Shown here in pieces: positions 8,046 through 16,877 of a DNA stretch of 46,200 bases; position 1 is the stretch's first letter, and each line of letters begins with the position of its first letter. The translations under genes were made by a program, and so were the position numbers. The DNA is from an uncultured Prevotellaceae bacterium (GTDB lineage: Bacteria; Bacteroidota; Bacteroidia; Bacteroidales; Bacteroidaceae). The notes under the pieces are model-generated. The model was given only the letters and a program-made list of their open reading frames with translations. It was not told where the DNA came from and ran no database searches. The stretch covers positions 1-46,200 of the forward strand of contig CACYME010000031.1 of assembly GCA_902775475.1 (NCBI GenBank). The letters run 5' to 3'.

Positions 8046-9386
8046 ATGAACATGAAGAAGACCAAACTGGCCATTGCCCTGCTGGCCATTGCTGCCCTGC
8101 CAGCGAGCGCCCAAAAGCTGTGGTCGCTCGACGACTGCCTGCAATATGCCATGCAGAACAACATCACGCTGCAGAAGGCACGGCTGCAACAACAGTCGGC
8201 AGCCGAGGACGTGAAAGGACAGAAAGGAGCGCTGCTGCCCACGCTGAGTGCTTCGACCAACCAGAGCGTGGGCTACCGTCCGTGGCAGGACAACGGCGTG
8301 GCAACGGTGACCAACGGGCAGGTGAACGCGAAGGTTGACAAGACCTACTACAACGGCAGCTACGGGCTGAACGCCCAGTGGACCGTGTGGAACGGAGGCC
8401 GCAACCGCAACAACGTCAGGCTGAGCCAGCTCTCGGAGCAGCAAGCCGAGCTGAACGTGGCCCAGCAGGCCAACAGCATCGAGGAGCGCATCTGCCAGCT
8501 CTACGTGCAGTGCCTCTACCTGGACGAAGCCATCAAGGTGAGCCAGGCCACGCTGGAAACCAGCCGGAAGAACGAGCAGCGCGGCGAGGAGATGGTGGAG
8601 GTGGGCCTGCTCTCGAAGGCCGACCTGTCGCAACTCACGTCGCAGCGCGCCAACGACGAGTACAACGTGGTGGAGGCACAGAGCCAGCTGGCCAACTACA
8701 AGCTGCAGCTGCGCCAGCTGCTCGAGCTGAAGGCCGACGAGCCGTTCGACATCGCCGTGCCCACCGCTACCGACGAGCAGGCACTAGGCGACATCCCCGC
8801 CCTGCAGTCGGTCTATGAGCAGGCACTGCTCTCGCGCCCCGAGATAGAGAACTCAAAGCTCAGCATCGAGAGCTCGAAGCTGAGCCTGGCCATCGCCAAG
8901 GCCGGCTGGCTGCCCACGCTGAGCGCCACGGGCGGACTCTCGACGAGCACCAACTCGCTGTCGAACAACGGCTGGGGCAACCAGATGAAGACCAACGTGA
9001 ACATGTCGGGCGGACTGTCGCTCAGCATCCCCATCTTCGACGGCAAGCAGACGAAGACCAGCGTGAGCAAAGCCCGCATCCAGCAGCAGCAGGCCCTGCT
9101 CGACCTGCAAGACCAGCAGAAGCAGCTCTACCAGACCATCGAGGGCTTCTGGCTCGACGCCACCACCAACCAGCAGCGCTTCCGTGCCGCCACGGCCAGC
9201 GTGGCCAGCGCACAGAGCAGCTACGACCTGCTACAGGAGCAGTTCAACGTGGGCCTGAAGAACATCGTCGAGCTGATGACCGGCAAGAACAGCCTGCTGC
9301 AGGCCCAGCAGAACCAGCTGCAGGCCAAATACCTCACTCTGCTCAACCAGCAGCTGCTGCGCTTCTATGCCAACAGTTCCTTATAA
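8046..9386 (+). CDS. TolC-family outer-membrane efflux protein
   Basis: The 446-residue precursor has a signal peptide (MNMKKTKLAIALLAIAALPA, cleavage after ASA) and starts its mature part with WSLDDCLQYAMQNNITLQKA, the usual opening of TolC-type proteins. Long Gln/Ala/Leu helical repeats and the second half (SRPEIENSKLSIESSKLSLA) mirror the first, as expected of the duplicated beta-barrel plus helical-tunnel fold. It is the exit duct of a tripartite pump and is followed at 33 bases by its MacA-like adaptor. ATG 8052 is an equally plausible start. Its substrate cannot be read from the sequence. Confidence 0.9.
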   Translation: MNMKKTKLAIALLAIAALPASAQKLWSLDDCLQYAMQNNITLQKARLQQQSAAEDVKGQKGALLPTLSASTNQSVGYRPWQDNGVATVTNGQVNAKVDKTYYNGSYGLNAQWTVWNGGRNRNNVRLSQLSEQQAELNVAQQANSIEERICQLYVQCLYLDEAIKVSQATLETSRKNEQRGEEMVEVGLLSKADLSQLTSQRANDEYNVVEAQSQLANYKLQLRQLLELKADEPFDIAVPTATDEQALGDIPALQSVYEQALLSRPEIENSKLSIESSKLSLAIAKAGWLPTLSATGGLSTSTNSLSNNGWGNQMKTNVNMSGGLSLSIPIFDGKQTKTSVSKARIQQQQALLDLQDQQKQLYQTIEGFWLDATTNQQRFRAATASVASAQSSYDLLQEQFNVGLKNIVELMTGKNSLLQAQQNQLQAKYLTLLNQQLLRFYANSSL

Positions 9387-9419
9387 GCCAACTAATCATC
9401 ACACATCAGTATAAACAGA

Positions 9420-10610
9420 ATGAAAAAGACTATCATCATTGCCGTGGCAGTCGTTGCCGTAGCAGTAGCCGCCTACTTCCTGCTCTCGGGCGGTTCGAAG
9501 AAGCAAACCATAGAATTCGAGAAAGCCCGCGTGGAGACAACCACCATCCAGAACAGCATCACCGCCACGGGCACCATCGAGCCCGTCACCAGCGTCACCG
9601 TGGGTACGCAGGTGAGCGGCATCGTGAGCCACCTCTACGTAGACTATAACTCGGTGGTGAAGAAAGGACAGGTCATCGCCGAACTGGACAAAACCAACCT
9701 GACCAGCGAGCTGCGCACGGCGCAGGCCAACCTGTCGAGCGCACAGAGCTCGCTGAACTATGAACAGGCTAATTATAATAGGTATAAGACGCTCTATGAA
9801 AAGGGGCTTGTCAGTGCCAACGACTTCGAGTCGGCCAAGCTGAGCTATCTGAGGGCCAAGGACCAGGTGACAACGTCGGCACAGAGCGTGCAGCGCGCAC
9901 AGACCAACCTGGGCTATGCCACCATCACCAGCCCCATCGACGGCGTGGTGCTCTCGAAGAGCGTAGAGGAGGGCCAGACGGTGGCCGCCTCGTTCAACAC
10001 GCCTGAGCTGTTCACCATCGCCCAGGACCTGACCGACATGCGCGTCATCGCCGACATTGACGAGGCCGACATCGGCGGCGTCAGCGATGGACAGCGCGTC
10101 ACGTTCACCGTCGACGCCTTCCCCGACGACCAGTTCGAGGGACAGGTGACGCAGGTGCGCCAGCAGGCCACCACGGAGAGCAACGTCGTCACCTACGAGG
10201 TGGTCATCAGCGCCCCGAACAACGACCTGAAGCTGAAGCCCGGACTGACGGCCAACGTCACCATCTACACGCTGGAGAAGAACGGCGTGCTGGCCGTGCA
10301 GAGCAAGGCCCTGCGCTTCATGCCCGTGGAAGCCATCCTGAGCGAGGGGCAGAAGATTGAGGACGTGGAGGCTCCCGTCAAGGTGTGGACGCTGGAAGGC
10401 AACACCTTCAAGGCCCACGCCGTGCAGACGGGCATCACCAACGGTCTGCTCACCGAGATTCTGGGCGGCATCGGCGAGGGCACCGAGGTGCTCACCGGCT
10501 TCAGCATGACCGGCGGCGACGCCCCGCAGGGCGGCGACCAGGCCAGCAACCCTTTCATGCCGCGTCCGCGAAACAGCAGGAACAACCAGCAGCAACAACA
10601 GAAGAAGTAG
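9420..10610 (+). CDS. MacA-like periplasmic adaptor (RND/HlyD family)
   Basis: This 396-residue membrane fusion protein has an uncleaved N-terminal anchor (residues 5-24), a lipoyl/barrel-sandwich half (VTVGTQVSGIVSHLYVDYNSV), a helical hairpin at about 90-165 (TAQANLSSAQSSLNYEQANY onward) and the returning half ATITSPIDGVVLSKSVEEGQ. A beta-barrel domain and a Gln/Asn-rich tail (NNQQQQQKK) follow. It bridges the TolC-like duct and the MacB-type ABC transporter encoded immediately downstream (11-base gap to the ATPase). Confidence 0.9.
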   Translation: MKKTIIIAVAVVAVAVAAYFLLSGGSKKQTIEFEKARVETTTIQNSITATGTIEPVTSVTVGTQVSGIVSHLYVDYNSVVKKGQVIAELDKTNLTSELRTAQANLSSAQSSLNYEQANYNRYKTLYEKGLVSANDFESAKLSYLRAKDQVTTSAQSVQRAQTNLGYATITSPIDGVVLSKSVEEGQTVAASFNTPELFTIAQDLTDMRVIADIDEADIGGVSDGQRVTFTVDAFPDDQFEGQVTQVRQQATTESNVVTYEVVISAPNNDLKLKPGLTANVTIYTLEKNGVLAVQSKALRFMPVEAILSEGQKIEDVEAPVKVWTLEGNTFKAHAVQTGITNGLLTEILGGIGEGTEVLTGFSMTGGDAPQGGDQASNPFMPRPRNSRNNQQQQQKK

Positions 10611-10620
10611 AGACCTGAAC

Positions 10621-11373
10621 ATGGACGAGAAGAAAGTTGTCATAGAGCTTCAGAACGTGAAGCGCTATTTCCAGGTGGGAAGCGAGACGGTGAAGGCCTT
10701 GCGCGGCGTCAGCTTCAAGATCTACGAGGGCGAGTTCGTCACCATCCAGGGCACCTCGGGCTCGGGCAAGTCGACGCTGCTCAACCAGCTGGGATGCCTC
10801 GACACACCCACCAGCGGCGAATACTATCTCGACGGCATCTCGGTGCGCTCGATGTCGAAGACACAGCGTGCCCACCTGCGCAACACAAAGATTGGCTTCG
10901 TGTTCCAGAACTACAACCTGCTGGCCAACACCACCGCCGTGGAAAACGTGGAGCTGCCACTGATGTACAACACGAAGTACAACGCCCGCCAGCGCCGCGA
11001 GGCCGCCATCCGCGCCCTACAGGCCGTGGGACTGGGCGACCGGCTGGAGCACAAGTCGAACCAGATGTCGGGCGGACAGATGCAGCGCGTGGCCATCGCC
11101 CGTGCGCTGGTCAACGAGCCCGCCGTGCTGCTGGCCGACGAGGCCACGGGTAACCTCGACACCCGCACGTCGTTCGAGATGCTCGTGCTCTTCCAGCAGC
11201 TCTACCAGCAGGGCCACACCATCATCTTCGTGACCCACAACCCCGAGATTGCCGAATACAGCAGCCGTAACATCAACCTGCGCGACGGCAAGATACGCGA
11301 GGACACCATCAACCAGAACATCAAGTCGGCAGCCGAGGCGCTGGCAGCGCTGCCCAAACCCGTGGATGATTAG
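10621..11373 (+). CDS. MacB/LolD-type ABC transporter ATPase
   Basis: The 250-residue ATPase contains Walker A (GTSGSGKST, about 44-52), the Q-loop FVFQNYNLL, the signature MSGGQMQRVAIARAL, Walker B VLLADEATGNLD and the switch histidine in FVTHNPE. This is the MacB/LolD/FtsE-like subfamily, here separate from its permease. A tail of about 20 residues (INQNIKSAAEALAAL) extends past the core. It powers the TolC/MacA-like pump. Confidence 0.92.
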   Translation: MDEKKVVIELQNVKRYFQVGSETVKALRGVSFKIYEGEFVTIQGTSGSGKSTLLNQLGCLDTPTSGEYYLDGISVRSMSKTQRAHLRNTKIGFVFQNYNLLANTTAVENVELPLMYNTKYNARQRREAAIRALQAVGLGDRLEHKSNQMSGGQMQRVAIARALVNEPAVLLADEATGNLDTRTSFEMLVLFQQLYQQGHTIIFVTHNPEIAEYSSRNINLRDGKIREDTINQNIKSAAEALAALPKPVDD

Positions 11374-11381
11374 GCGACCCA

Positions 11382-11414
11382 CCCCCAGCCACTCCCTGTG
11401 AGGGAGGGGAGTAG
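11382..11414. repeat. GC-rich palindromic element between ATPase and permease (left)
   Basis: CCACTCCCTGTGAGGGAG plus GGGAGTAG is the same C-rich/G-rich palindrome family seen inside feoAB, porX and the TonB-like gene. Its 3' part GAGGGGAGTAG (11404-11414) is an exact inverse of 11469-11479. Confidence 0.65.
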
Positions 11415-11468
11415 ATAGTCTTGCGAAAAAAAGTGTATAATCAATAAAAAAAGGAGCCCCCAAGGTAA

Positions 11469-11501
11469 CTACTCCCCTCCTGGGAGGGGCCGGGGGAGAG
11501 T
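11469..11501. repeat. GC-rich palindromic element between ATPase and permease (right)
   Basis: CTACTCCCCTCCTGGGAGGG then GCCGGGGGAGAG. The two elements face each other across about 54 AT-rich bases and could form a long hairpin inside the efflux mRNA. Whether it affects permease expression relative to the ATPase is inference. Confidence 0.6.
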
Positions 11502-11505
11502 CTTT

Positions 11506-12726
11506 ATGAACATCTTAAACCTTTTCAAAGTGAGCCTAAAGGCCGTGGCCAGCAACAAGATGCGCTCCTTCCTGTCCATGCTGGGCATCATCATCGGTGT
11601 GGCAGCAGTCATCATCATGATGTCGATAGGACAAGGGTCGAAGGAGAGCATCCGCGCCGAGCTTTCGACCATGGGCACCAACCTGCTCACCATTCGCCCC
11701 GGCGCCGACATGCGTGGCGGCGTGCGCCAGGACCCTTCGGCCATGCAGACGCTGAAGATGGCCGACTACGAGCGCATCATGCGTGAGAAGAAATACGTGA
11801 CGAACGTTTCGCCCGAAGTGACCGCCAGCGGACAGGCCATCTACGGCAACAACAACACGAACACGTCGCTCTACGGCGAGTCGCCTGAATACCTCGACAT
11901 CAAGCAGTGGCCCGTGGAGAAGGGCGAGTGCTTCACCGAGGAGGACATCAAGAAAGCCGCCAAGAAGGTGGTGGTGGGCGCAACCATCGTGAAGGAGCTC
12001 TTCGGCGAGGGTGCCGATCCCATCGGTAAGACCGTGCGCTTCAAGTCCATCCCCATGACCGTCATCGGCGTGCTGAAGTCGAAGGGCTACAACAACTGGG
12101 GCATGGACCAGGACAACGTGATGATTGCCCCCTACACCACGGTGATGAAACGCATTGCTGCCCAGACGTGGTTCTCGTCGATAGTCTGCTCGGCAGTGAC
12201 CGAGGAGATGAGTGATGCGGCCATCGAGGAGCTGACGCAGATGCTACGCGACAACCACAAGCTGAAGGAGGGCGCTGCCGACGACTTCACCATCCGCTCG
12301 CAGGCCGAGATGATGGAGACCATGTCGAGCACGATGGACACCGTGACCATCATCCTTGTGGTGGCTGCTGCCTTCTCGCTGCTCGTAGCAGGCATCGGCA
12401 TCATGAACATCATGCTCGTGTCGGTCACTGAGCGCACCAAGGAAATAGGCCTGCGCATGGCCGTCGGCGCAACGGGACCCACCATCTCGCTGCAGTTCCT
12501 CATCGAGTCGGTGCTCATCTCGCTAACGGGCGGATTGCTGGGCATCCTGGTGGGCTGCTCGGCAAGCGAATGGATAGTCCCGGCCTTTGACATGCCCAGC
12601 AGCGTGCCGGCCTGGAGCATCTACGTCAGCTTCTTCGTCTGCGTCTGCATCGGCGTCCTTTTCGGCTACATCCCGGCGCAGAAAGCTGCAAACATGGACC
12701 CCATAGAAGCCATCCGACACGAGTAA
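11506..12726 (+). CDS. MacB-like ABC transporter permease
   Basis: This 406-residue permease has one N-terminal helix (about 20-42, MLGIIIGVAAVIIMM), a large periplasmic MacB core domain (about 45-275) and three C-terminal helices in the FtsX domain, with the conserved VTERTKEIGLRMAVGA segment and a final PAQKAANMDPIEAIRHE. It lacks a fused ATPase, so it pairs with the preceding gene. The 132-base gap before it holds two facing palindromes. Its stop codon abuts the ATG of the next gene. Confidence 0.92.
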   Translation: MNILNLFKVSLKAVASNKMRSFLSMLGIIIGVAAVIIMMSIGQGSKESIRAELSTMGTNLLTIRPGADMRGGVRQDPSAMQTLKMADYERIMREKKYVTNVSPEVTASGQAIYGNNNTNTSLYGESPEYLDIKQWPVEKGECFTEEDIKKAAKKVVVGATIVKELFGEGADPIGKTVRFKSIPMTVIGVLKSKGYNNWGMDQDNVMIAPYTTVMKRIAAQTWFSSIVCSAVTEEMSDAAIEELTQMLRDNHKLKEGAADDFTIRSQAEMMETMSSTMDTVTIILVVAAAFSLLVAGIGIMNIMLVSVTERTKEIGLRMAVGATGPTISLQFLIESVLISLTGGLLGILVGCSASEWIVPAFDMPSSVPAWSIYVSFFVCVCIGVLFGYIPAQKAANMDPIEAIRHE

Positions 12727-13638
12727 ATGGAGAATATTGTCATCATGATGACGCTCTTTGCCATCGTCATCGTGGGATTCTTTGCTGGCAAACTGGGATA
12801 TATGGGAGGCGACTTCGACAAGCGCCTCTCAAATCTTGTTATCGACATCACTTGCCCGGCACTCATCCTCTCATCGACCATGGGCGGCACCCTACCCGAC
12901 CGCCAGATGATTCTGCCCTTGCTCGGCATCAGCCTGCTCACCTACGTGGTGCTGACGGCCGTGGCGCTGCTGCTGCCCCGCTACATCACGCACCGAAGTG
13001 AAGACCAGGGCGTGGTGGGCTTCGCCCTGATGTTCGGCAACGTGGGTTTCATTGGCTATCCCGTCGTGGCATCCATCTTCGGTCATCAGGCCGTTTTCTA
13101 CGCTGCCGTGCTGAACGTGGTGAACACCTTCGCCGTGTTCACCGTCGGCACGATGCTCGTCATGGGCGGACGCGGCGTCTATCAGTTCCACAAGAATGTG
13201 CTGTGGAGCACGCCCATGCTGGCGGCCTATCTGGCCATGCTCATCGTGGCATTCGACATCGACTATATCCCTCGTGTCATCAGCCAGCCGCTCACCATGA
13301 TTGGTCAGATCACCGTTCCGGCAGCGCTGCTCATCATCGGCTCGTCGATGTCGCATCTCTCCACCCGCACGATGCTTGGCGACCGCACCGTCTACGCCAC
13401 CTCGCTGTTCCGCATCGCCCTGCTGCCCCTGGCACTCTATTTCCTATGCACCCTGCTGGGCTTCTCGCCGCTCGTGGTCAGCATCAACACGGTGGTCATC
13501 GCCATGCCCGTGGCTACCTACGGCACCATCCTCTGCCTGAAGTACGAACGCGACACGACACTCATCACCGAACTGACCTTCATCACCACGCTGCTCAGCG
13601 TTGTCACCATTCCGCTCGTGGCCCAGTTCTTTGCGTAG
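12727..13638 (+). CDS. AEC-family (auxin efflux carrier-like) transporter
   Basis: The 303-residue integral membrane protein has about ten hydrophobic helices in two halves. It has family hallmarks such as ITCPALILSS in helix 2 and FGNVGFIGYPVVASIFG, with a matching INTVVIAMPVATYGTIL in the second half. AEC proteins export or import small organic anions. The ATG directly follows the MacB-like stop codon (zero gap), so it is probably translated from the same mRNA. Its substrate is unknown. Confidence 0.87.
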   Translation: MENIVIMMTLFAIVIVGFFAGKLGYMGGDFDKRLSNLVIDITCPALILSSTMGGTLPDRQMILPLLGISLLTYVVLTAVALLLPRYITHRSEDQGVVGFALMFGNVGFIGYPVVASIFGHQAVFYAAVLNVVNTFAVFTVGTMLVMGGRGVYQFHKNVLWSTPMLAAYLAMLIVAFDIDYIPRVISQPLTMIGQITVPAALLIIGSSMSHLSTRTMLGDRTVYATSLFRIALLPLALYFLCTLLGFSPLVVSINTVVIAMPVATYGTILCLKYERDTTLITELTFITTLLSVVTIPLVAQFFA

Positions 13639-13707
13639 ATTTTTTCAACGCTTTCGAGCAATAAAAGCACACGCTGCCCGTTTTGAAAGAAAAACGCAAG
13701 CAAACAG

Positions 13708-14355
13708 ATGAAGAAGATTGTTTTAACGATAGCCGCCATGCTGGTGCAGCTGGGCGCAATGGCGCAGACTGAAGCAAGCAGATGGAGCATCATCCCCAAG
13801 ATTGGTGCAAACTTCTCGACCATGACGCAGGCCGACCTTTACTATGAAGACATGACGAAAGCCGACCCCACCACCCGCCGCGGCATCGCCGTTGGCGCTG
13901 AAGCAGAATACCGCCGCGGCCCACTGGCGCTGTCGGCAGGGCTCATTTACTCGCAACAGGGCTGCCAATATGACGACATGGAAGGGGTGTTCAAGAACCA
14001 GGAACTGAGGCTCGACTATCTGAGCGTTCCGTTGATGGTCCATTTCTACGTGGCTCCGGGGCTGGCATTCAAGGCTGGCATTCAGCCTGGCTTTGCCGTA
14101 CGCAAGAACAAGAAGGGGGAGGCGTTCACCATTGAAGACCGCGCAGATGGACAATGGTCGGGCTACAGGCCCTTCAGCGATGACGGCCTATACCGCTCTT
14201 TCGACTACACCATCCCCATTGGCGTGAGCTACGACCTTGACCAGCTACGCATAGAATGTCGCTACAACTTCAGCCCGCACGACGCCACGAAATACGACCT
14301 GAACGAGAAGAACCGCTTCTGGCAGGTGACCCTGGGCTACCGCTTCGAACTGTAA
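13708..14355 (+). CDS. Outer-membrane beta-barrel protein (PorT-like family)
   Basis: The 215-residue precursor has a signal peptide (MKKIVLTIAAMLVQLGAMA, cleavage before QTEASRW). It shows alternating amphipathic strands typical of small eight-stranded barrels: PKIGANFSTM, GAEAEYRRGPLALSAGLIYS, LRLDYLSVPLMVHFY. It ends in an aromatic-type strand (FWQVTLGYRFEL) with terminal Leu. It lies 69 bases after the AEC gene and may be co-transcribed. No specific function can be assigned. Confidence 0.8.
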   Translation: MKKIVLTIAAMLVQLGAMAQTEASRWSIIPKIGANFSTMTQADLYYEDMTKADPTTRRGIAVGAEAEYRRGPLALSAGLIYSQQGCQYDDMEGVFKNQELRLDYLSVPLMVHFYVAPGLAFKAGIQPGFAVRKNKKGEAFTIEDRADGQWSGYRPFSDDGLYRSFDYTIPIGVSYDLDQLRIECRYNFSPHDATKYDLNEKNRFWQVTLGYRFEL

Positions 14356-14357
14356 CA

Positions 14358-14402
14358 AAAAAGTCAGGAGCTGAAGCTGCACCTTGCACAGCTTCAGCTC
14401 CT
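14358..14402 (-). terminator. Intrinsic terminator of porX, convergent
   Basis: AGGAGCTGAAGCTG (14366-14379) and its exact complement (14389-14402) form a perfect 14-bp stem with a 9-base loop. On the minus strand it is followed by GACTTTTTTGTT, giving a U tract for porX. It also lies 10 bases past the stop of the convergent beta-barrel gene. Confidence 0.82.
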
Positions 14403-14428
14403 AACTTCCAATTCCCATCTCCCAGTCT

Positions 14429-16012
14429 CTAACTCCTCCGCTTCCCCGTCATGGTGATGAGCGGAATAATCATTTCCTCCATCGAGATACCGCCATGCTG
14501 GAAGGTATCACGATAGTAACTGACGTAATAATTATAATTGTTGGGATAGGCGAAGAACGAGTCGCCCGTAGCGAAGACATAGCTGGTGGACAGGTTCGGC
14601 GAGGGCAGCTGCGCCTGCGAGGGTTCCTTGACCACAAAGAGGTCTTTCGAGTCGTAGCCAAGGTTCTTTCCCAGCTTGTAGCGCAGGTTCGTATTGGTGT
14701 TTCGGTCGCCGATAATCTTCACCGGCTTCGTACAGCGAATGGAGCCGTGGTCGGTGGTGACGATGACACGGTAGTTGGTCTGTGCCAGCAGGCGGAAGAA
14801 ATCGCGGATGACGGAATGGCGGAACCAGGAGAGGGTGATGCTGCGATAGGCCGACTCGTTGTTGGCCAGCTCGCGCACCATGCGGCTCTCGGTACGGGCA
14901 TGCGACAGCATGTCGATGAAGTTGAACACCACCACGTTCAGGTCGTTCTTCTGCAGCGTATTCAGCTGCTGAATCAGATGGTCGGCCTCGGTGGATGTGT
15001 TGATTTTATGATACGAGAACGTGTCGTGGCGACGATAGCGGTCCAGCTGCGTCTTGATGAGCGGTTCCTCGTTCAGGTTCTTGCCTTCCTCCTCGTCCTC
15101 ATCGACCCAGAGGTCGGGAAACATCTTCGCAATCTTGTTGGGCATCAGTCCCGAGAAGATGGCGTTGCGGGCATACTGCGTAGCGGTGGGCAGGATGCTG
15201 AAGTAGAGGTCTTCGTCGATGTCGAACTGGTCGCCAATCTCCTGCGCCAGCATGCGCCACTGGTCGTAGCGGAAATTATCGAGCACGACGACGAACACCT
15301 TCTCGCCCTTGTCGAGCAGTGGGAACACCTTGCGCTTGAAGATGTCGGGCGAGAGCAGCGGTCGGGCATCCCCTCCCCCCTGCCAGGGAGACTGAGGGGG
15401 AGCTGGCGCCACCCAGTCCAGATAGTTTTTCTTCACGAACTTGGCAAAGCCCAGGTTGGCCTCTTCCTTCTGCATGGCCAGCATGTCGGTCATCTGCGAG
15501 TCGGTGCTGCTCAGCTGCAGTTCCCAGTGCACCAGCCGCTTGTAGACTTCCACCCAGTCTTGCCAGGTGCGGCAGTCCATGATCTGCATGGCAATCTGCT
15601 GGAACTGCTGCTGATACTGGCTCTGTGTCACCTCGGTCTCTATCTCGCGGCGATGGATGTTCTTCTTCAGCGTCAGCAGAATCTGGTTGGGGTTCACGGG
15701 CTTGATGAGATAGTCGGCAATCTTCTGCCCGATGGCCTGCTCCATGATGTTCTCCTCCTCGCTCTTGGTGACCATCACCACGGGCGTGGCCGGCGAAATC
15801 TGCTTGATGCGTTGCAGCGTCTCCAGCCCGCTGAGTCCCGGCATCTGCTCGTCGAGCAATACCAGGTCGAAGGAGCGCTCCTCGCACAGGTCTACGGCAT
15901 CGGTGCCGTTGCTGGCGGTGGTCACTTCGTAGCCCTTCTTCTCGAGGAAGATGACATGGGCCTTCAGCAGCTCCATCTCATCGTCGACCCACAGTAGCTG
16001 TCCGTTCGTCAT
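14429..16012 (-). CDS. porX: PorX-type response regulator with PglZ phosphatase-like domain
   Basis: This 527-residue protein joins an N-terminal receiver (LLWVDDEME acidic pair, phospho-acceptor Asp in LVLLDEQMPG, conserved KP in DYLIKPVNP) to a C-terminal alkaline-phosphatase-superfamily PglZ domain (VVVLDNFRYDQW, VVVFNFIDML, IVTTDHGSIRC). In Bacteroidota this architecture is PorX, which regulates the type IX secretion system and can hydrolyse cyclic oligonucleotides. At about residues 200-215 is an extra Pro/Gly-rich stretch (APAPPQSPWQGGGDA), encoded by a palindromic repeat, between NYLDWV and RPLLSPDIF. A PorY-type kinase gene is not in the window. The start overlaps the upstream gene's stop by 4 bases. 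Confidence 0.92.
   Translation of the reverse strand: MTNGQLLWVDDEMELLKAHVIFLEKKGYEVTTASNGTDAVDLCEERSFDLVLLDEQMPGLSGLETLQRIKQISPATPVVMVTKSEEENIMEQAIGQKIADYLIKPVNPNQILLTLKKNIHRREIETEVTQSQYQQQFQQIAMQIMDCRTWQDWVEVYKRLVHWELQLSSTDSQMTDMLAMQKEEANLGFAKFVKKNYLDWVAPAPPQSPWQGGGDARPLLSPDIFKRKVFPLLDKGEKVFVVVLDNFRYDQWRMLAQEIGDQFDIDEDLYFSILPTATQYARNAIFSGLMPNKIAKMFPDLWVDEDEEEGKNLNEEPLIKTQLDRYRRHDTFSYHKINTSTEADHLIQQLNTLQKNDLNVVVFNFIDMLSHARTESRMVRELANNESAYRSITLSWFRHSVIRDFFRLLAQTNYRVIVTTDHGSIRCTKPVKIIGDRNTNTNLRYKLGKNLGYDSKDLFVVKEPSQAQLPSPNLSTSYVFATGDSFFAYPNNYNYYVSYYRDTFQHGGISMEEMIIPLITMTGKRRS
15370..15402. repeat. GC-rich palindromic element inside porX
   Basis: CCCCTCCCCCCTGCCAGGGA followed by GACTGAGGGGGAG lies in frame between the helical and PglZ parts of PorX. 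It belongs to the same C-rich/G-rich palindrome family as the copies at 5301, 11382, 35046 and 39372. Confidence 0.6.
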
Positions 16013-16644
16013 TTGCTGATGGCGTTAAGTAGTTGTTTCAGGCTCTCTTCCTTCTGCCAGCTGAAATCGGGCATGGCCATGATGCGCTTCATCATGACCA
16101 CCTGGTCCTTCTTCAGCGTGCGAAGCAGCGTGCGCTCGTGCACCTTCACGTATTCAGAGCCAAGCCGATAATAATAGTGGCGGAAGACGGGCAGCTTGTA
16201 GTCCTCCTCGTTGTTCAGATCGACGGTGGTGGTGCCAATCTGGTCACTGCTGAGATCCAGATTCGAGATGTTCACGTTGTTGCGGATGTTCTGCTCATAG
16301 CTCTCCTGGTCGAAGAGTTCTACGCAGAAGAGCCCATTGCCGCCGACGCTGTGAACCCTATAAGCCAACTGGTTATCGATGTTCACAAACGACTTGCCGC
16401 CCTCGAAGTCAACGGCCAGGATATTGTCCATATTGGCCTCCATGGTGTACTCGCCCTGCAGGAAGAGCAGCGAGCTGTTCTTCAGGAACACATTGGTGAG
16501 TGCCTGATGGCTCTGGTGGCCGTCCTTGAAGGTGACTACAGAAGGGCGGAACTCCTTGTATAAGGTGGCAGAAAGTGTTTTGCGCTGTGCCCAGCATCCC
16601 AGCGTCATGGCCAGCAGCAGAATAATCGTTAGTCCTTTTTTCAT
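16009..16644 (-). CDS. Secreted protein of unknown function, coupled to porX
   Basis: The 211-residue protein has a clear signal peptide (MKKGLTIILLLAMTLGCWA, cleavage before QRKTL). The mature part is mixed and beta-rich (LTNVFLKNSSLLFLQGEYTM, ILAVDFEGGKSFVNID), ending in a helical, basic tail (MKRIMAMPDFSWQKEESLKQ). I recognise no domain. Its stop overlaps the porX start by 4 bases, so the two are translationally coupled. It may act in the same envelope pathway, which is inference. Confidence 0.68.
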   Translation of the reverse strand: MKKGLTIILLLAMTLGCWAQRKTLSATLYKEFRPSVVTFKDGHQSHQALTNVFLKNSSLLFLQGEYTMEANMDNILAVDFEGGKSFVNIDNQLAYRVHSVGGNGLFCVELFDQESYEQNIRNNVNISNLDLSSDQIGTTTVDLNNEEDYKLPVFRHYYYRLGSEYVKVHERTLLRTLKKDQVVMMKRIMAMPDFSWQKEESLKQLLNAISK

Positions 16645-16656
16645 CGTCGTATAAAA

Positions 16657-16695
16657 TTTGAAAAGCTCATCGATTAGACGTAATCAATGAGCTTT
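16657..16695 (-). terminator. Terminator downstream of tRNA-Asp
   Basis: AAAGCTCAT (16662-16670) pairs with ATGAGCTTT (16687-16695), extended inward by GATTA/TAATC after one mismatch. On the minus strand it is followed by TTTTCAAATTTT. It lies just past the 3' end of the tRNA. Confidence 0.65.
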
Positions 16696-16707
16696 GGTTT
16701 AATTGAG

Positions 16708-16781
16708 CGGTGCGTACGAGATTCGAACTCGTGACCTCCTGCGTGACAGGCAGGCATTCTAACCTACTGAACTAACGCACC
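16708..16781 (-). tRNA. tRNA-Asp (GUC)
   Basis: Read on the minus strand, the 74-base cloverleaf has a 7-bp acceptor (GGTGCGT/ACGCACC, discriminator G), a D-arm with GTTCAGTAGGTTAGAAT, an anticodon arm CCTGC-CTGTCAC-GCAGG giving anticodon GTC, a short variable loop and a T-arm with GTTCGAATC. The CCA end is not encoded. A TACCTTTG promoter box lies 30 bases upstream and a hairpin terminator follows. Confidence 0.96.
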
Positions 16782-16810
16782 TCGTGATACTCCTTTCGGT
16801 TTAGCGGATG

Positions 16811-16818
16811 CAAAGGTA
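16811..16818 (-). promoter_or_regulatory. -7 box of tRNA-Asp
   Basis: TACCTTTG on the minus strand, with its end 30 bases before the mature tRNA 5' end. The nearest TTTG on the upstream side is 22 bases away, so the -33 match is loose. Confidence 0.55.
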
Positions 16819-16841
16819 CAACTTTTCCTCGACAATCCAAC

Positions 16842-16868
16842 AAAAAGCGCCAGAAAATCTCCGGCGCT
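16842..16868 (-). terminator. Terminator of the DUF2490/DUF4956/VTC operon
   Basis: On the minus strand AGCGCC and GGCGCT close a GC-rich hairpin with an inner GGAGA/TCT pairing, followed by TTTTG. It starts 10 bases past the DUF2490 stop codon. Confidence 0.75.
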
Positions 16869-16877
16869 TAACATTCT

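Noticed and set aside
14495-15997. 500-residue plus-strand open frame opposite porX
   Set aside because: It is a shadow of the porX coding strand. The composition is biased to His/Val/Leu, with no signal or domain, and porX motifs on the other strand are unambiguous. The same applies to the long frames opposite feoAB (4436-5635), the PyrK/GltD fusion (28807-30369), the MacA-like gene (9399-10643) and aroF (21258-22358).
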